A DNA stretch of 27,282 bases from CAG-552 sp964516925 (lineage in GTDB: Bacteria; Bacillota; Clostridia; Christensenellales; Pumilibacteraceae), in assembly GCA_964516925.1 (NCBI GenBank), contig CAZEXL010000019.1, positions 1-27,282 on the forward strand, in the 5' to 3' direction. A model generated the notes under the pieces. The model was not told the DNA's origin. It saw only the letters and a program-made list of their open reading frames with translations, and searched no databases. Within the stretch, counting starts at the first letter, position 1. The number at the start of each line of letters is the position of its first letter. The position numbers were made by a program, and so were the translations under genes. Shown here piece after piece: positions 1 to 7,862 of this stretch.

Positions 1-1832
1 ATTGGACAACCCTCAAACGCATTATTGCCTATGCTTGTTACCTTTTGCGGTATGTAAATTTCTTCCAAATTTGTGCAACCTTTAAATGCACCTATCCCTA
101 TATTTTGTAGCCTAGAATAAAAATCAAGTGACACTTCTTTTAATTTTGTGCAATTTGTAAAGGCATAATCATCGATACACAATAATCCTTCCGGGAGCAC
201 TATTGTTTCCAAATCAACACAATTAGCAAAAGCATTTTTACCTATTTCCGTTAATCCGGTTTCTCCGTCAAATGAAACTTTTTTGATACCACTCTTCCCT
301 GAAAACGTAGCATCTCCGATTTTTTTAATTTGATATTTTGTGCTTCCTCCCTGATTTTCATTATCTCTTCCTTTATATACGCTAGATGGAATAATTAATT
401 CTCCTTGAGGTTCAAAATTCACACCGATTATTTCAGCACATTCGTCATTGTTAAATTGATATGCGACTGCACACAATGCTTCAAAAGCATTTACATCTCC
501 CTGTGCTTTGCATGATATGGAATAATTGTAGTTTATGTTATCCATGATAATTTTTTTAATTTCTGCACCATTCAAATCGAAATTAATTGATTTAATTAGT
601 GCTGCTATGCCCGCAACATATGGCGCCGCATAAGATGTCCCGGATACCAGCGCATACGTGTTATTCATGTAAGTTGTCACAATATCTTTCCCCGGAGCAA
701 AAACCGACACCCTAGTTTTTCCATACGAAGAACTATCATCTCCGCTTTTTCCAAAGTCAATCGCCCTATACCCATCGGAATCTATCGCCCCGACCGAAAT
801 TACATTGCCCAATTTAAAACTGTATTCACTTGGATAAAAAGCCGTTTTGTCATTGTCATTGCCATAATTTCCTGCTGCGCAAACAAATAAGCCTTTATAG
901 ATTTTTAACGGTGCTAATAAAGTATCAACACTATATTCTTCAAAAGAACCATGACTAAAATTTAATATCCCGATCTTTTTTTCAATTGCATAATCTATAC
1001 TTTCCGATAAGCCGAACATCAAAGAAGAATATTTAATCTTTAAAGATACTAGCTTTACGTTTGGAGCAACGCTTGCCACCACTCCTGCAACTGTTGTTCC
1101 GTGATTACTTGTATCTACCAATGGTCCATCTATTCTTGTATAGTCCTTATGTAAATCATGTGCCAACGCTTCTTTTAAATAATCATGCGTCGAATCTATT
1201 CCTGTGTCCATAATGCCTACATACACTGTTGGATCTCCCTTAGTTATTGTATGCGCTTGCTTTGTCTTTATCTTTTTATTGCCCCAACAATTTAGATACT
1301 CTTGTTCATTTGAATGTACTACATTATCATCTGCCATTGAATTATATGCTATGATATAATTCGGTTCAACAGCCTCAATATCCGTTCTTTGTTTTAATAT
1401 ATCTACTGCGCTTAAAACATTTTCTTTGTTTTTAACGAGCAATGTTAAGCTTAAAATCACACGAAAATCATTAACATTTATTAACGTCTCGTTTTCGATT
1501 TTCAATTTTGCGTTTTCTAACGAACCATATTTTTGTATATACTCTTTTATAGTTGCACTTGTATAAGGCATTAATTCTACTATTTCTATACAACCTACTT
1601 CACTAAAATCTTGTGGTGTATAATTTTTAAATTTCAAACTTTCTGCCTCGTTCATTACGACAATCACTTTATCATCTTCAAAATCGTAGTCTTTAGTTAT
1701 CGTATCTACGTCATTTAATGTACTTTGCATTTCGCTATCGTTCATCTCTTCTGCATATATTCTATTTGTATATATAAAACCGCAGCTTGCTATGATTTCA
1801 ATTAATAAAATACTTATTATTATTTTCTTCAT
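1..1832 (-). CDS. Secreted S8 subtilisin-like serine protease with BspA-type leucine-rich repeats (C-terminus cut by window edge)
   Basis: Open from ATG 1832 to the window edge, 610 codons without a stop. Residues 1-27 look like a Sec signal peptide; I-A-S-C at 14-17 could be a weak lipobox, so lipid anchoring is possible. Residues about 50-165 resemble a protease propeptide. The catalytic domain holds the full S8 set: Asp209 in MDTGID, His244 in NHGTTVAG, oxyanion Asn322 in AAGN and Ser400 in GTSYAAP. After about residue 500 come repeats of the LRR_5/BspA type, with recurring IG-N-AF--C cores, and the last visible residues AFEGCP lie inside one. SD AAAGGA precedes the start. It is the third gene of an operon, 47 nt behind the paralogue pair, and is AT-richer than the core genes. 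Substrate unknown; an extracellular, adhesive or degradative role is inferred. Confidence 0.9.
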   Translation of the reverse strand, partial: MKKIIISILLIEIIASCGFIYTNRIYAEEMNDSEMQSTLNDVDTITKDYDFEDDKVIVVMNEAESLKFKNYTPQDFSEVGCIEIVELMPYTSATIKEYIQKYGSLENAKLKIENETLINVNDFRVILSLTLLVKNKENVLSAVDILKQRTDIEAVEPNYIIAYNSMADDNVVHSNEQEYLNCWGNKKIKTKQAHTITKGDPTVYVGIMDTGIDSTHDYLKEALAHDLHKDYTRIDGPLVDTSNHGTTVAGVVASVAPNVKLVSLKIKYSSLMFGLSESIDYAIEKKIGILNFSHGSFEEYSVDTLLAPLKIYKGLFVCAAGNYGNDNDKTAFYPSEYSFKLGNVISVGAIDSDGYRAIDFGKSGDDSSSYGKTRVSVFAPGKDIVTTYMNNTYALVSGTSYAAPYVAGIAALIKSINFDLNGAEIKKIIMDNINYNYSISCKAQGDVNAFEALCAVAYQFNNDECAEIIGVNFEPQGELIIPSSVYKGRDNENQGGSTKYQIKKIGDATFSGKSGIKKVSFDGETGLTEIGKNAFANCVDLETIVLPEGLLCIDDYAFTNCTKLKEVSLDFYSRLQNIGIGAFKGCTNLEEIYIPQKVTSIGNNAFEGCP

Positions 1833-1879
1833 TGTTTTTTCCTTTGTTTAAATAGTTTATTTGCAATCGTATTGTGATC

Positions 1880-2497
1880 TTAGCCTACTATCTTTATCTT
1901 TTTCTTATACATAGGCAAATCTTCGGATAATATATCTCCCAACTCTACTTTTATACTTTTAATATTTTCCAAGTCTTTCTTTTTTACCGCTATAAAATTA
2001 ACCGTACAATGCGCCGTATAAGTCTTACCATCTTGTCTTTCTTCTTCCAGTCGGTAAAGACTTAAGAATAGCGTTTCATCCTCTATTCTTATATAATTTA
2101 TAGCAAACTGCCCTGTATACCAATCGCTGACGACGCATTGATAAATTATTAACGCCTTGTTTACAAAAAAGTTTTCACCATATCTATTTAAGCACTTGCA
2201 CAATCCGCAATTGCAATCATTGCTTTTTTTATTTGAGTAATGATTATCGTATTTTTCGCATAGTGAAAGTAATTCGGCGCGAGAATACACTACGTCATAC
2301 GTATTCGGTCTATCGCTTTTAGAAACATGCGGTGGAACAAACGCATATTCTTTCATAAGTCCTACTTTAATTCTTGAAGACCTTGCTTCGCACCATATGC
2401 TTCCGTCGGCGTATGCCATCGTTATAAACGCAACTATTACACAAAACGTTGCAGCTACTATTGTAAAAACTATCGGCTTTATTATTCTTTTCTCCAT
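1880..2497 (-). CDS. Membrane-anchored cysteine-containing hypothetical protein, paralogue of the gene just upstream
   Basis: 205 residues, family not recognised with certainty. One N-terminal hydrophobic segment (about 7-30) after basic residues suggests a signal anchor or signal peptide with an exported C-terminal domain. It aligns along its length with the neighbouring upstream protein: IWCEA, TYDVVYSRAELLSLCEKY, DCNCGLC, KALIIYQ, FAIN and LSLY blocks are shared, and six cysteines (36, 80, 95, 97, 100, 121) have counterparts. ATG 2497 overlaps the upstream gene by 16 nt and follows a GGGGGA Shine-Dalgarno, so translation is probably coupled. The C-terminal half (KALIIYQ to VKKKDL) loosely recalls PrcB-type protease-complex subunits, an impression that could not be tested here. 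Operon with the subtilase implies a linked role. Confidence 0.75.
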   Translation of the reverse strand: MEKRIIKPIVFTIVAATFCVIVAFITMAYADGSIWCEARSSRIKVGLMKEYAFVPPHVSKSDRPNTYDVVYSRAELLSLCEKYDNHYSNKKSNDCNCGLCKCLNRYGENFFVNKALIIYQCVVSDWYTGQFAINYIRIEDETLFLSLYRLEEERQDGKTYTAHCTVNFIAVKKKDLENIKSIKVELGDILSEDLPMYKKKIKIVG

Positions 2498-3126
2498 ACT
2501 CTTTTCCCCCGCGCTAATCTTAACATTTCCTTATACGTGTAGTACGGTTCCCCGTCTATTTTTATAACTTTTTTATATTCAGGAAGCTGACTATACCATA
2601 TTTTCGTAACTATTAATTCTTTGCTCGCCACTTCTTTTATATCGCTTTTCTTTACTCCTATAAAATTAGATATATCAGAATGCATTTCGTCATATAAAGA
2701 TAAAGCATCATACAAGCTAAGAACTAGCGTCCCATCTTCTGATACGTAAATTTGATTTATTGCAAACATGCTGCCACGCCCTATACATTGTTGGTATATT
2801 ATCAGAGCTTTGTCCTTAAAATAGTCGTCGTCATATCCGTCTAGGCGTGCACATAATTTACAATCACAGTCAATCCTATCTTCGCTTAAATAGTGATTTT
2901 CGTATTTTTTACATAGTAAAAGTAATTCGGCACGAGAATATACTAGGTCGTACGTTTCCGGCTCGTTTGTAGTTATAAATTTTTCATCACCGCCCAACGA
3001 TGCGCGAACAGCACCTGCGTCACACCAAATATTTTTTTCGTTCCTTATTATTATTTCCGACACAACTACGGCAACCACCGCTACAAGTATTGCAGATATT
3101 ATGGGCAGGACTATATTCTTTTTCAC
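2482..3126 (-). CDS. Membrane-anchored cysteine-containing hypothetical protein, first gene of the protease operon
   Basis: 214 residues from GTG 3126, chosen because GAGGTG lies about 5 nt upstream and the protein then begins MKKNIVLP before a hydrophobic stretch (about 5-27). A GTG at 3141 is in frame but would use up that Shine-Dalgarno. The outer domain carries Cys35, 72, 87, 89, 92 and 114, all conserved in the paralogue downstream; the CxCxxC cluster at 87-92 suggests metal binding or disulfides. The C-terminal extension after about residue 190 is basic and absent from the paralogue. First gene after a near-consensus promoter at 3168-3196. No function can be assigned; it is a duplicated small surface protein co-transcribed with a secreted subtilase. 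Confidence 0.72.
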   Translation of the reverse strand: MKKNIVLPIISAILVAVVAVVVSEIIIRNEKNIWCDAGAVRASLGGDEKFITTNEPETYDLVYSRAELLLLCKKYENHYLSEDRIDCDCKLCARLDGYDDDYFKDKALIIYQQCIGRGSMFAINQIYVSEDGTLVLSLYDALSLYDEMHSDISNFIGVKKSDIKEVASKELIVTKIWYSQLPEYKKVIKIDGEPYYTYKEMLRLARGKRVWRKE

Positions 3127-3167
3127 TTCTACACCTCGCACGATTATTTATTTACGTTATTAATTGC

Positions 3168-3196
3168 ATTTTACCATATTATGGGTTTTGTGTCAA
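3168..3196 (-). promoter_or_regulatory. Sigma-A type promoter of the protease operon
   Basis: TTGACA (3191-3196) and TAAAAT (3168-3173) are separated by exactly 17 nt, upstream of the GTG at 3126. It gives the accessory three-gene operon its own expression, separate from the core genes beyond the repeat island. Confidence 0.75.
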
Positions 3197-3234
3197 GAGT
3201 TTCTTGAAAATTTTCACTGTAATACTATCATATG

Positions 3235-3277
3235 TTACGCTTCCGCGAGATTCTTCGCCTGCGGCTCAGAATGACAT
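3235..3277. repeat. Interspersed repeat A, copy 1
   Basis: A 43-nt unit whose core CCGCGAGATTCTTCGC is followed by YTGCGGCTCAGAATGAC. It recurs almost unchanged at 3409-3453. Non-coding in appearance. Phrases like this occur as dispersed intergenic repeats in many bacterial genomes, but copy number elsewhere in this genome cannot be seen. Confidence 0.75.
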
Positions 3278-3290
3278 AAGATTAGTATTA

Positions 3291-3368
3291 GTACGCTTGA
3301 TTATACCGAAAGCGTACAATATCACGGAGAGATTGCCACGTTTGCTAACGCAAACTCGCAATGACATA
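3291..3368. repeat. Interspersed repeat B, copy 1
   Basis: Starts GTACGCTTGATT, carries ACGGAGAGATTGCC in the middle and ends with ACTCGCAATGACATA. The same order of blocks recurs at 3517-3592 with a diverged internal segment. An inner TTTGCTAACGCAAA dyad can fold. Confidence 0.7.
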
Positions 3369-3408
3369 TGGTTGAGAATTGTTTTCTGCTGTTGCCACAG
3401 TACTAACA

Positions 3409-3453
3409 TACGTTTCGCTTCCGCGAGATTCTTCGCTTGCGGCTCAGAATGAC
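3409..3453. repeat. Interspersed repeat A, copy 2
   Basis: Second copy of the unit at 3235-3277, differing mainly at one pyrimidine (GCYTGCGG) and in the 5' flank. It runs directly into the repeat C hairpin at 3452. Confidence 0.75.
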
Positions 3454-3493
3454 CTACTTTTCTTCCGAGAAGAAAAGTAGGCAAAAGAAGCTT
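3452..3493 (+). repeat. Repeat C, copy 1, with a perfect 13-bp hairpin
   Basis: CCTACTTTTCTTC (3453-3465) and GAAGAAAAGTAGG (3469-3481) form a perfect 13-bp inverted repeat with a CGA loop, followed by CAAAAGAAGCTT. A 42-nt relative lies in opposite orientation at 3649-3690. Confidence 0.8.
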
Positions 3494-3516
3494 AATAGGA
3501 ATAATTTTTGATGGTA

Positions 3517-3592
3517 GTACGCTTGATTGCGCCAAGAGGGAGGAGTTTAACGGAGAGATTGCCGCGTTTGCTAGCAAACTCGCAATGACATA
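3517..3592. repeat. Interspersed repeat B, copy 2
   Basis: Second copy of the unit at 3291-3368: GTACGCTTGATT, a diverged inner part, ACGGAGAGATTGCCGCGTTT and ACTCGCAATGACATA. Copies A and B alternate (A, B, A, C, B), so the block looks duplicated and then diverged. Confidence 0.7.
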
Positions 3593-3597
3593 AGGAT

Positions 3598-3630
3598 AAA
3601 GGGTAGTAAGTTATTCTTACTACCCTTTTT
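3598..3630. terminator. Strong hairpin downstream of efp, possible bidirectional terminator
   Basis: AAAGGGTAGTAAG (3598-3610) and CTTACTACCCTTT (3616-3628) form a 13-bp stem with a TTATT loop. The plus strand continues with a T run; on the minus strand, where efp is transcribed, the tract is shorter (TTTATCC). It is the first strong hairpin after efp, so it probably ends that transcript, though its T-rich side faces the other way. Confidence 0.6.
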
Positions 3631-3648
3631 GTAATTTAGAATTTGTTT

Positions 3649-3690
3649 AAGTTTCTTTTACTTGCTTTTTTTTACGGAAGAAAAGTAAGT
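3649..3690 (-). repeat. Repeat C, copy 2, inverted
   Basis: On the minus strand this 42-nt stretch reads ACTTACTTTTCTTCCG and ends CAAGTAAAAGAAACTT, matching 3452-3493 block for block with several substitutions in the hairpin's second arm. It touches the first base of the efp stop codon. The two C copies thus bracket repeat B copy 2 and the 3598 hairpin in inverted orientation. Confidence 0.65.
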
Positions 3691-4250
3691 TATTTAACAC
3701 GTTCCATATATGTTCCGGTACGAGTATCGACTCTTATCTTTTCGCCCTGATTAACGAAAAGCGGAATTTGAATGCTGGTGCCAGTTTCGAGCTTAGCGGG
3801 TTTGTTGCCTGCCTTAGACGTATCACCCTGCACGCCCGGTTCGGTTTCCGCAACTTCAAGTTCTACGAAGTTGGGAGCTTCTACGCTGAACGCGGACCCC
3901 TTGTAAAACTGCACCGTAGCCATCATTTCTTCCTTGATGTACTTAAGCGCTTCTGCGCAAACGTCGTAGTTGAGCGGAATAAGCTCAAAAGACTCCATAT
4001 CCATAAAGTAGTAAAGGTCGCCGTCGTTGTACGAATATTGCATTTCCTTACGCTCGATATGAGCAAGCGGATATTTGTCCGACGGGTTAAACGTTTGCTC
4101 GAGTACTTGCCCGGTTATAACGTTCTTAATCTTAGCCCTTACGAATGCTGCGCCTTTGCCCGGCTTTACGTGTTGGAAATCCACAATAACATATACTTTG
4201 CCATCTATTTCCAAGGTAACGCCTTTTCTGAAATCTCCTGCTTCTATCAT
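3690..4250 (-). CDS. efp: Translation elongation factor P
   Basis: 186 residues, the normal EF-P length. EF-P binds between the P and E sites and rescues ribosomes stalled at polyproline. The N-terminal KOW-like domain carries HVKPGKGAAFVR with the modifiable Lys32 at the loop tip. The two OB-fold domains follow, ending in the family signature region around GTSIQIPLFVNQGEKIRVDT. AGGAGG lies upstream of ATG 4250. It lies 10 nt behind the M24 peptidase gene, a pairing also known from Bacillus (yqhT-efp). No gene for a Lys32-modifying enzyme was seen in the window. Confidence 0.97.
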   Translation of the reverse strand: MIEAGDFRKGVTLEIDGKVYVIVDFQHVKPGKGAAFVRAKIKNVITGQVLEQTFNPSDKYPLAHIERKEMQYSYNDGDLYYFMDMESFELIPLNYDVCAEALKYIKEEMMATVQFYKGSAFSVEAPNFVELEVAETEPGVQGDTSKAGNKPAKLETGTSIQIPLFVNQGEKIRVDTRTGTYMERVK

Positions 4251-4260
4251 AAAATCCTCC

Positions 4261-5295
4261 TTAGAGATTTATATTTTTATCAAAATTAGTTAGGTTGAGT
4301 ATACCGTCTTCTTTTATTACGACCATATCCTCGATGCGCACTCCGCCAAGTTCCTCGACGTATATGCCCGGCTCGACGGTTACTATCATATTAGGTTTTA
4401 GTACGACTTGCGAACCGCTTTGCAACCTGGGGAACTCGTGAATCTCGATGCCTACGCCGTGTCCGAGCGAATGCCCGAATTCCTTGCCGTATCCGTGTGA
4501 CACGATGTATTCGCGTGCAAACGAATCGGCTTCGTGACAAGTAATGCCCGCACGTAAATTATCAAGCGCGTATTGCTGAGCTTCCAAAACTATCTGGTGA
4601 ATTTTTGCCATCTTTTCGTTTGGTGTCCCCACGCAGAAAGTTCGAGTCATATCCGACATATATCCGTCGAGCTTAGCCCCCATGTCGATAAGCACCATTT
4701 CGTTCTTTTCCAGCTTGCGTTTGCCGGTCTTGTGATGCGGCACGGCTCCGTTTTCGCCGAAAGCAACGATTGTATCGAACGAGCAATCTTCGGCGCCGAG
4801 CATTTGCATTTCGTACAAAATATTGGCGGCAACCTCACGCTCGGTGATACCCGGCTTAATAAGCGGCACAACCTTTGCGAGCGCTTTTTGCGCAACGACT
4901 TGAGCAGCCGCTATTTTTTGGATTTCTTCCTCGGTTTTTATTGCCCTTAGCTGAGCAATATAGTCAGAAGCCGGCTCGAACGCGAACGCCGAGCAAACGG
5001 ACGACAAGCACTTGAATTCGTCTACCGATAAGGTCTTGTCCTCGAATCCGACGACTTCGGCGTTAAGACGCGTTAGTTCGCCGTTTATCTTTTCGTATAG
5101 TTCCGACGCGGAAACGCAGATAACGTTCCAACCGTCGAGCGTTTTTGCTACGTGCGAATAGTAACGAAAGTCCGTGAAAAAAATCTTTTCGTCTTCGTGT
5201 AGTATTACGCAACCGAAAGAAGTTCCGACTTTAGAAAAATAATAGCGGTTTACGCCAGATAATACCACCAGCGTGTCTATATTGTTACCGAACAT
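4261..5295 (-). CDS. M24 family Xaa-Pro aminopeptidase-like metallopeptidase
   Basis: 344 residues. Removes N-terminal residues preceding proline, using two metal ions in a pita-bread fold. The N-terminal creatinase-like domain (about 1-115) is followed by the catalytic domain with all five expected ligands: Asp204, Asp215 (DMGAKLDGYMSD), His279 (GHSLGHGVG), Glu308 (TVEPGIY) and Glu322 (VRIED). AGGAGC precedes ATG 5295. It shares a short operon with efp and has a plausible own promoter at 5324-5352. The length fits the short YqhT/PepQ-like forms rather than the roughly 440-residue PepP type, so the exact dipeptide or peptide preference is open. Confidence 0.93.
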   Translation of the reverse strand: MFGNNIDTLVVLSGVNRYYFSKVGTSFGCVILHEDEKIFFTDFRYYSHVAKTLDGWNVICVSASELYEKINGELTRLNAEVVGFEDKTLSVDEFKCLSSVCSAFAFEPASDYIAQLRAIKTEEEIQKIAAAQVVAQKALAKVVPLIKPGITEREVAANILYEMQMLGAEDCSFDTIVAFGENGAVPHHKTGKRKLEKNEMVLIDMGAKLDGYMSDMTRTFCVGTPNEKMAKIHQIVLEAQQYALDNLRAGITCHEADSFAREYIVSHGYGKEFGHSLGHGVGIEIHEFPRLQSGSQVVLKPNMIVTVEPGIYVEELGGVRIEDMVVIKEDGILNLTNFDKNINL

Positions 5296-5323
5296 ACTCG
5301 CTCCTTTTTTTAATTACCTAGGT

Positions 5324-5352
5324 ATTATAACATAAATTTTGCAATTAGTAAA
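5324..5352 (-). promoter_or_regulatory. Probable promoter of the peptidase-efp pair
   Basis: A perfect TATAAT (5324-5329) has a weaker TTTACT (5347-5352) 17 nt upstream. The -35 box overlaps the stop codon of the preceding endonuclease-like gene, so the pair can be expressed independently of the long upstream operon. Confidence 0.55.
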
Positions 5353-6181
5353 CAATTTTATGACAGTTTTTGATAAATATTGCGTCTTCTGCCATAGTTC
5401 CGTCCGATTCACACACGATATACGGCGTTAATCCGTATTCGTCGATGATTTCGGCAAGCGGGGAATACTCCGGACCGTACTTGTCGTCGGCAAAAGTAAG
5501 ATGTTTTATTTCACCCGAAGCACCGTACATTATTTTTGAAAAATGAACGTGCATGATCTTAGTTTTGTATTCGCCCAGCTTGTTTATGCACAAGTCGATT
5601 ATTCGCTTGTAGTCTTGCTTATCCTTTAAGCCGCCCCTAGTGTAGCTGTTGATGTGTCCGAAGTCGAAACAAGGAATAAGGCGTTCGTCCACCGAACAAA
5701 AATCGATTATTTCTTCTGCCGTGCCTATTTGAGCAAGTTTGCCCATCGTTTCGGCTGCGAGTAAAAAGTCACCGCTAAGCTCGCTCATCATCGCCGCAAT
5801 ATTTGCCTTTGCCCTTGCTACCGCTTCGATTCTAGGCGATTTGCCGCACGATGCCGGATGAAAGACAACTCGATTGCCGCCCATCTTTTTTATCGCTTCG
5901 ATTGACTGCAAAACGTAACCTTTTGACTTTTGTATCATTTCAGGATCGGGATTGGCAAAATTAGTGTAGTACGGCGCGTGTGCGCTTATTTCGATATCGT
6001 ACTTAGAAAATTCTTCTTTTATCTTTTGCGCGGTTGCGTCCGACATAGAAACGCCTCTGCCGAACGAATACTCGAAAGCGTTAAGCCCCTTTTCGCTTAA
6101 CCATTTAGCCTCTTCGTACGTATGTTTGTGTCCTTCGGCGTAAAACGACTGCGAGTTACCCGACGGTCCTATCCTTAGCAT
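5345..6181 (-). CDS. Endonuclease IV-like TIM-barrel protein (AP endonuclease family 2)
   Basis: 278 residues, the size of Nfo proteins, which cut DNA 5' of abasic sites with a trinuclear zinc centre. Candidate ligands appear in the expected order: His68 (SAHAPYY), His108 (VVFHPAS), Glu144 (AAETMGK), Asp173 and His176 (CFDFGHI), His211/His213 (MHVHFS), His227 and Glu258 (CESDG). The Nfo Asp-x-His pair near 229-231 is not obvious, since His227 is preceded by Ile-Lys, so it may be a divergent Nfo or a relative with another substrate. AGGAGG stands before ATG 6181, which overlaps the ribF stop by 7 nt, placing it in the same operon. Confidence 0.82.
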   Translation of the reverse strand: MLRIGPSGNSQSFYAEGHKHTYEEAKWLSEKGLNAFEYSFGRGVSMSDATAQKIKEEFSKYDIEISAHAPYYTNFANPDPEMIQKSKGYVLQSIEAIKKMGGNRVVFHPASCGKSPRIEAVARAKANIAAMMSELSGDFLLAAETMGKLAQIGTAEEIIDFCSVDERLIPCFDFGHINSYTRGGLKDKQDYKRIIDLCINKLGEYKTKIMHVHFSKIMYGASGEIKHLTFADDKYGPEYSPLAEIIDEYGLTPYIVCESDGTMAEDAIFIKNCHKIVY

Positions 6182-7026
6182 AATGCCTCCTTTACGTCCT
6201 TTCGTATTTGCTCGTTAAGTTCTTCGCCGCATGAAAATTTTTTTGTAGGGCGAATATATTTTACAAATTCAAGCGTAAGCTCTTTCCCGTACAAATCGCC
6301 GCAAAAATCAATTATCATCGGCTCGATCGTTACGCTTTGGTCTTTAAACGTGGGCTTATCCCCGACATTAGTTACGGCTATGTAACGCTTACCGTCTATC
6401 GTAACGATAGTCTTGTATACGCCGTGCTTAGGCAAAAAACCGTCGTGTTGCACGTTTGCGGTCGGAAAACCGTATTTGCCGCCCTCGCCTCTGCCTCGCA
6501 CTACTTTGCCGCGTATAAAATACGACGCGCCCAATAGTTGGTTGGCTTTTTGCACTTCGCCGCTAAGCAGCAATTCTTTGATTCGGGTAGTGGAAACCTT
6601 TTCGCCGTCTTCGGTTTGCTGCGGTAAAACGAAAGCTCGTATTCCCCTTTCCTTTGCGTAAGACACGAGGTCGTCGGCGTTGCACGAAGCGTTCTTTCCG
6701 AACGTATAGTCGTATCCGCAAAAAAATGCGGCTACGTCGTAACGCGAAATAAGCTCGTCCAAAAAATCCTTGCCGCTTTTGTTTTTAAATTCTTCGGTAA
6801 AGACGTCGGCAATCACGATTTGCGCGCCGCTTTGGAGCAGCAATTGCTTTCGCTGAGAAAAATCATACAGCTGAACGTTGCTAAAATATGCCGATATATC
6901 GTTGTCGAACGTATGTACGGCAGCTCGTGCCCCTATGCTTGCCGCATATTCGGCGTTGCGCCGAAGCAATTCGCGATGACCGATATGTACGCTGTCGAAA
7001 AAACCCATTGCCAAAGATATTTTCAT
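6175..7026 (-). CDS. ribF: Bifunctional riboflavin kinase / FAD synthetase
   Basis: 283 residues from ATG 7026; this start is used because it forms an ATGA overlap with the truB stop and begins directly at the nucleotidyltransferase core (an in-frame codon at 7101 would add 25 unrelated residues). Converts riboflavin to FMN and FMN to FAD. The N-terminal adenylyltransferase domain shows HIGH at 14-17 and STTRI at 145-149. The riboflavin kinase domain shows GKYGFPTANV (183-192) and Glu235 in the IEPMIIDF segment. Downstream of truB, as in many Firmicutes. Confidence 0.95.
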   Translation of the reverse strand: MKISLAMGFFDSVHIGHRELLRRNAEYAASIGARAAVHTFDNDISAYFSNVQLYDFSQRKQLLLQSGAQIVIADVFTEEFKNKSGKDFLDELISRYDVAAFFCGYDYTFGKNASCNADDLVSYAKERGIRAFVLPQQTEDGEKVSTTRIKELLLSGEVQKANQLLGASYFIRGKVVRGRGEGGKYGFPTANVQHDGFLPKHGVYKTIVTIDGKRYIAVTNVGDKPTFKDQSVTIEPMIIDFCGDLYGKELTLEFVKYIRPTKKFSCGEELNEQIRKDVKEALC

Positions 7027-7862
7027 GCTTCCCTCATATACGTGGTTATACTTAAAAATCCGTCCACAGCCTCGCCTATACCGAACATTTCCCCTTTGCA
7101 AAAAACGAGCATTTTACCTTGCCGACTGATCGGCAGCTTTACGCCGTTGCATAGCTTAGAGTAAAACTCGTCTTGCACGTCGTATCGCATTAGCTCGGGC
7201 AACGCCTGCTGCACCGACAATAACTTTTGAGGAGTTAGCTCGTCGAGCGTTACCGATTCGTCAATATCGAAAGATCCGCAACGAATTCGCTTGATTGCCG
7301 TCATGTAAGCGTACGTATCGAGCTTGTGCGCAAGATCTCGACAAAGGCTGCGTACGTACGTACCGCTTGAACAATGCACTCGCACCGTTAGCTTTGCATC
7401 GCATAAATTTAAAAAATCAAATGCGAAAATTTCAACTTCGCACGGTTTTAGCAGTATCGTTTCGCCGCTTCGGGCAATATCGTAAGCCTTTCTGCCCGCA
7501 ATTTTTTTAGCGCTGTACAGCGGCGGAACTTGCATCTGTTTGCCTACGAGAGTCGCCATTGCGCTTTTTATTTCGTCACACGTAGGAATTCTGCCGCCCG
7601 AAGAAATTATTTTGCCTTCGCCGTCGAGCGTATCTCGCTCCTGTCCGAACGTAAACTCCGCTTCGTATATTTTATCTTTGGCAAGAAAGTGATTGAAAAG
7701 CCTCGTTGCCTTTCCGACTCCTAGTATAAGCACTCCCTCGCCTTGCGGATCGAGCGTTCCCATATGACCTACCGCGCGAGTACGTAAAATCTTTTTTACC
7801 ATTACGACCGCATCGCTGCTTGTTATTCCTTTGGGTTTGTATAAATTTATAACGCCCGTCAT
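7023..7862 (-). CDS. truB: tRNA pseudouridine(55) synthase
   Basis: 279 residues. Isomerises U55 in the T loop of tRNAs. The catalytic Asp38 sits in GHMGTLDPQGEGVL, preceded by the typical opening GVINLYKPKGITSSD; KIYEAEFTFG and SSGTYVRSL motifs follow in order. A short C-terminal region of about 60 residues replaces a full PUA domain. The start forms a TAATG junction with the nrnA stop, and the stop overlaps the ribF start, so it is translationally coupled on both sides. Confidence 0.96.
   Translation of the reverse strand: MTGVINLYKPKGITSSDAVVMVKKILRTRAVGHMGTLDPQGEGVLILGVGKATRLFNHFLAKDKIYEAEFTFGQERDTLDGEGKIISSGGRIPTCDEIKSAMATLVGKQMQVPPLYSAKKIAGRKAYDIARSGETILLKPCEVEIFAFDFLNLCDAKLTVRVHCSSGTYVRSLCRDLAHKLDTYAYMTAIKRIRCGSFDIDESVTLDELTPQKLLSVQQALPELMRYDVQDEFYSKLCNGVKLPISRQGKMLVFCKGEMFGIGEAVDGFLSITTYMREA

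Noticed and set aside
3000..3577. Open frames in the repeat island on both strands
   Set aside because: They run through the repeated units and the paralogue gene, lack Shine-Dalgarno sequences and have no protein-like conservation.
3235..3592. CRISPR-like array because of repeated units
   Set aside because: Only two copies of each unit, of unequal type and spacing, with no regular spacers or cas genes.
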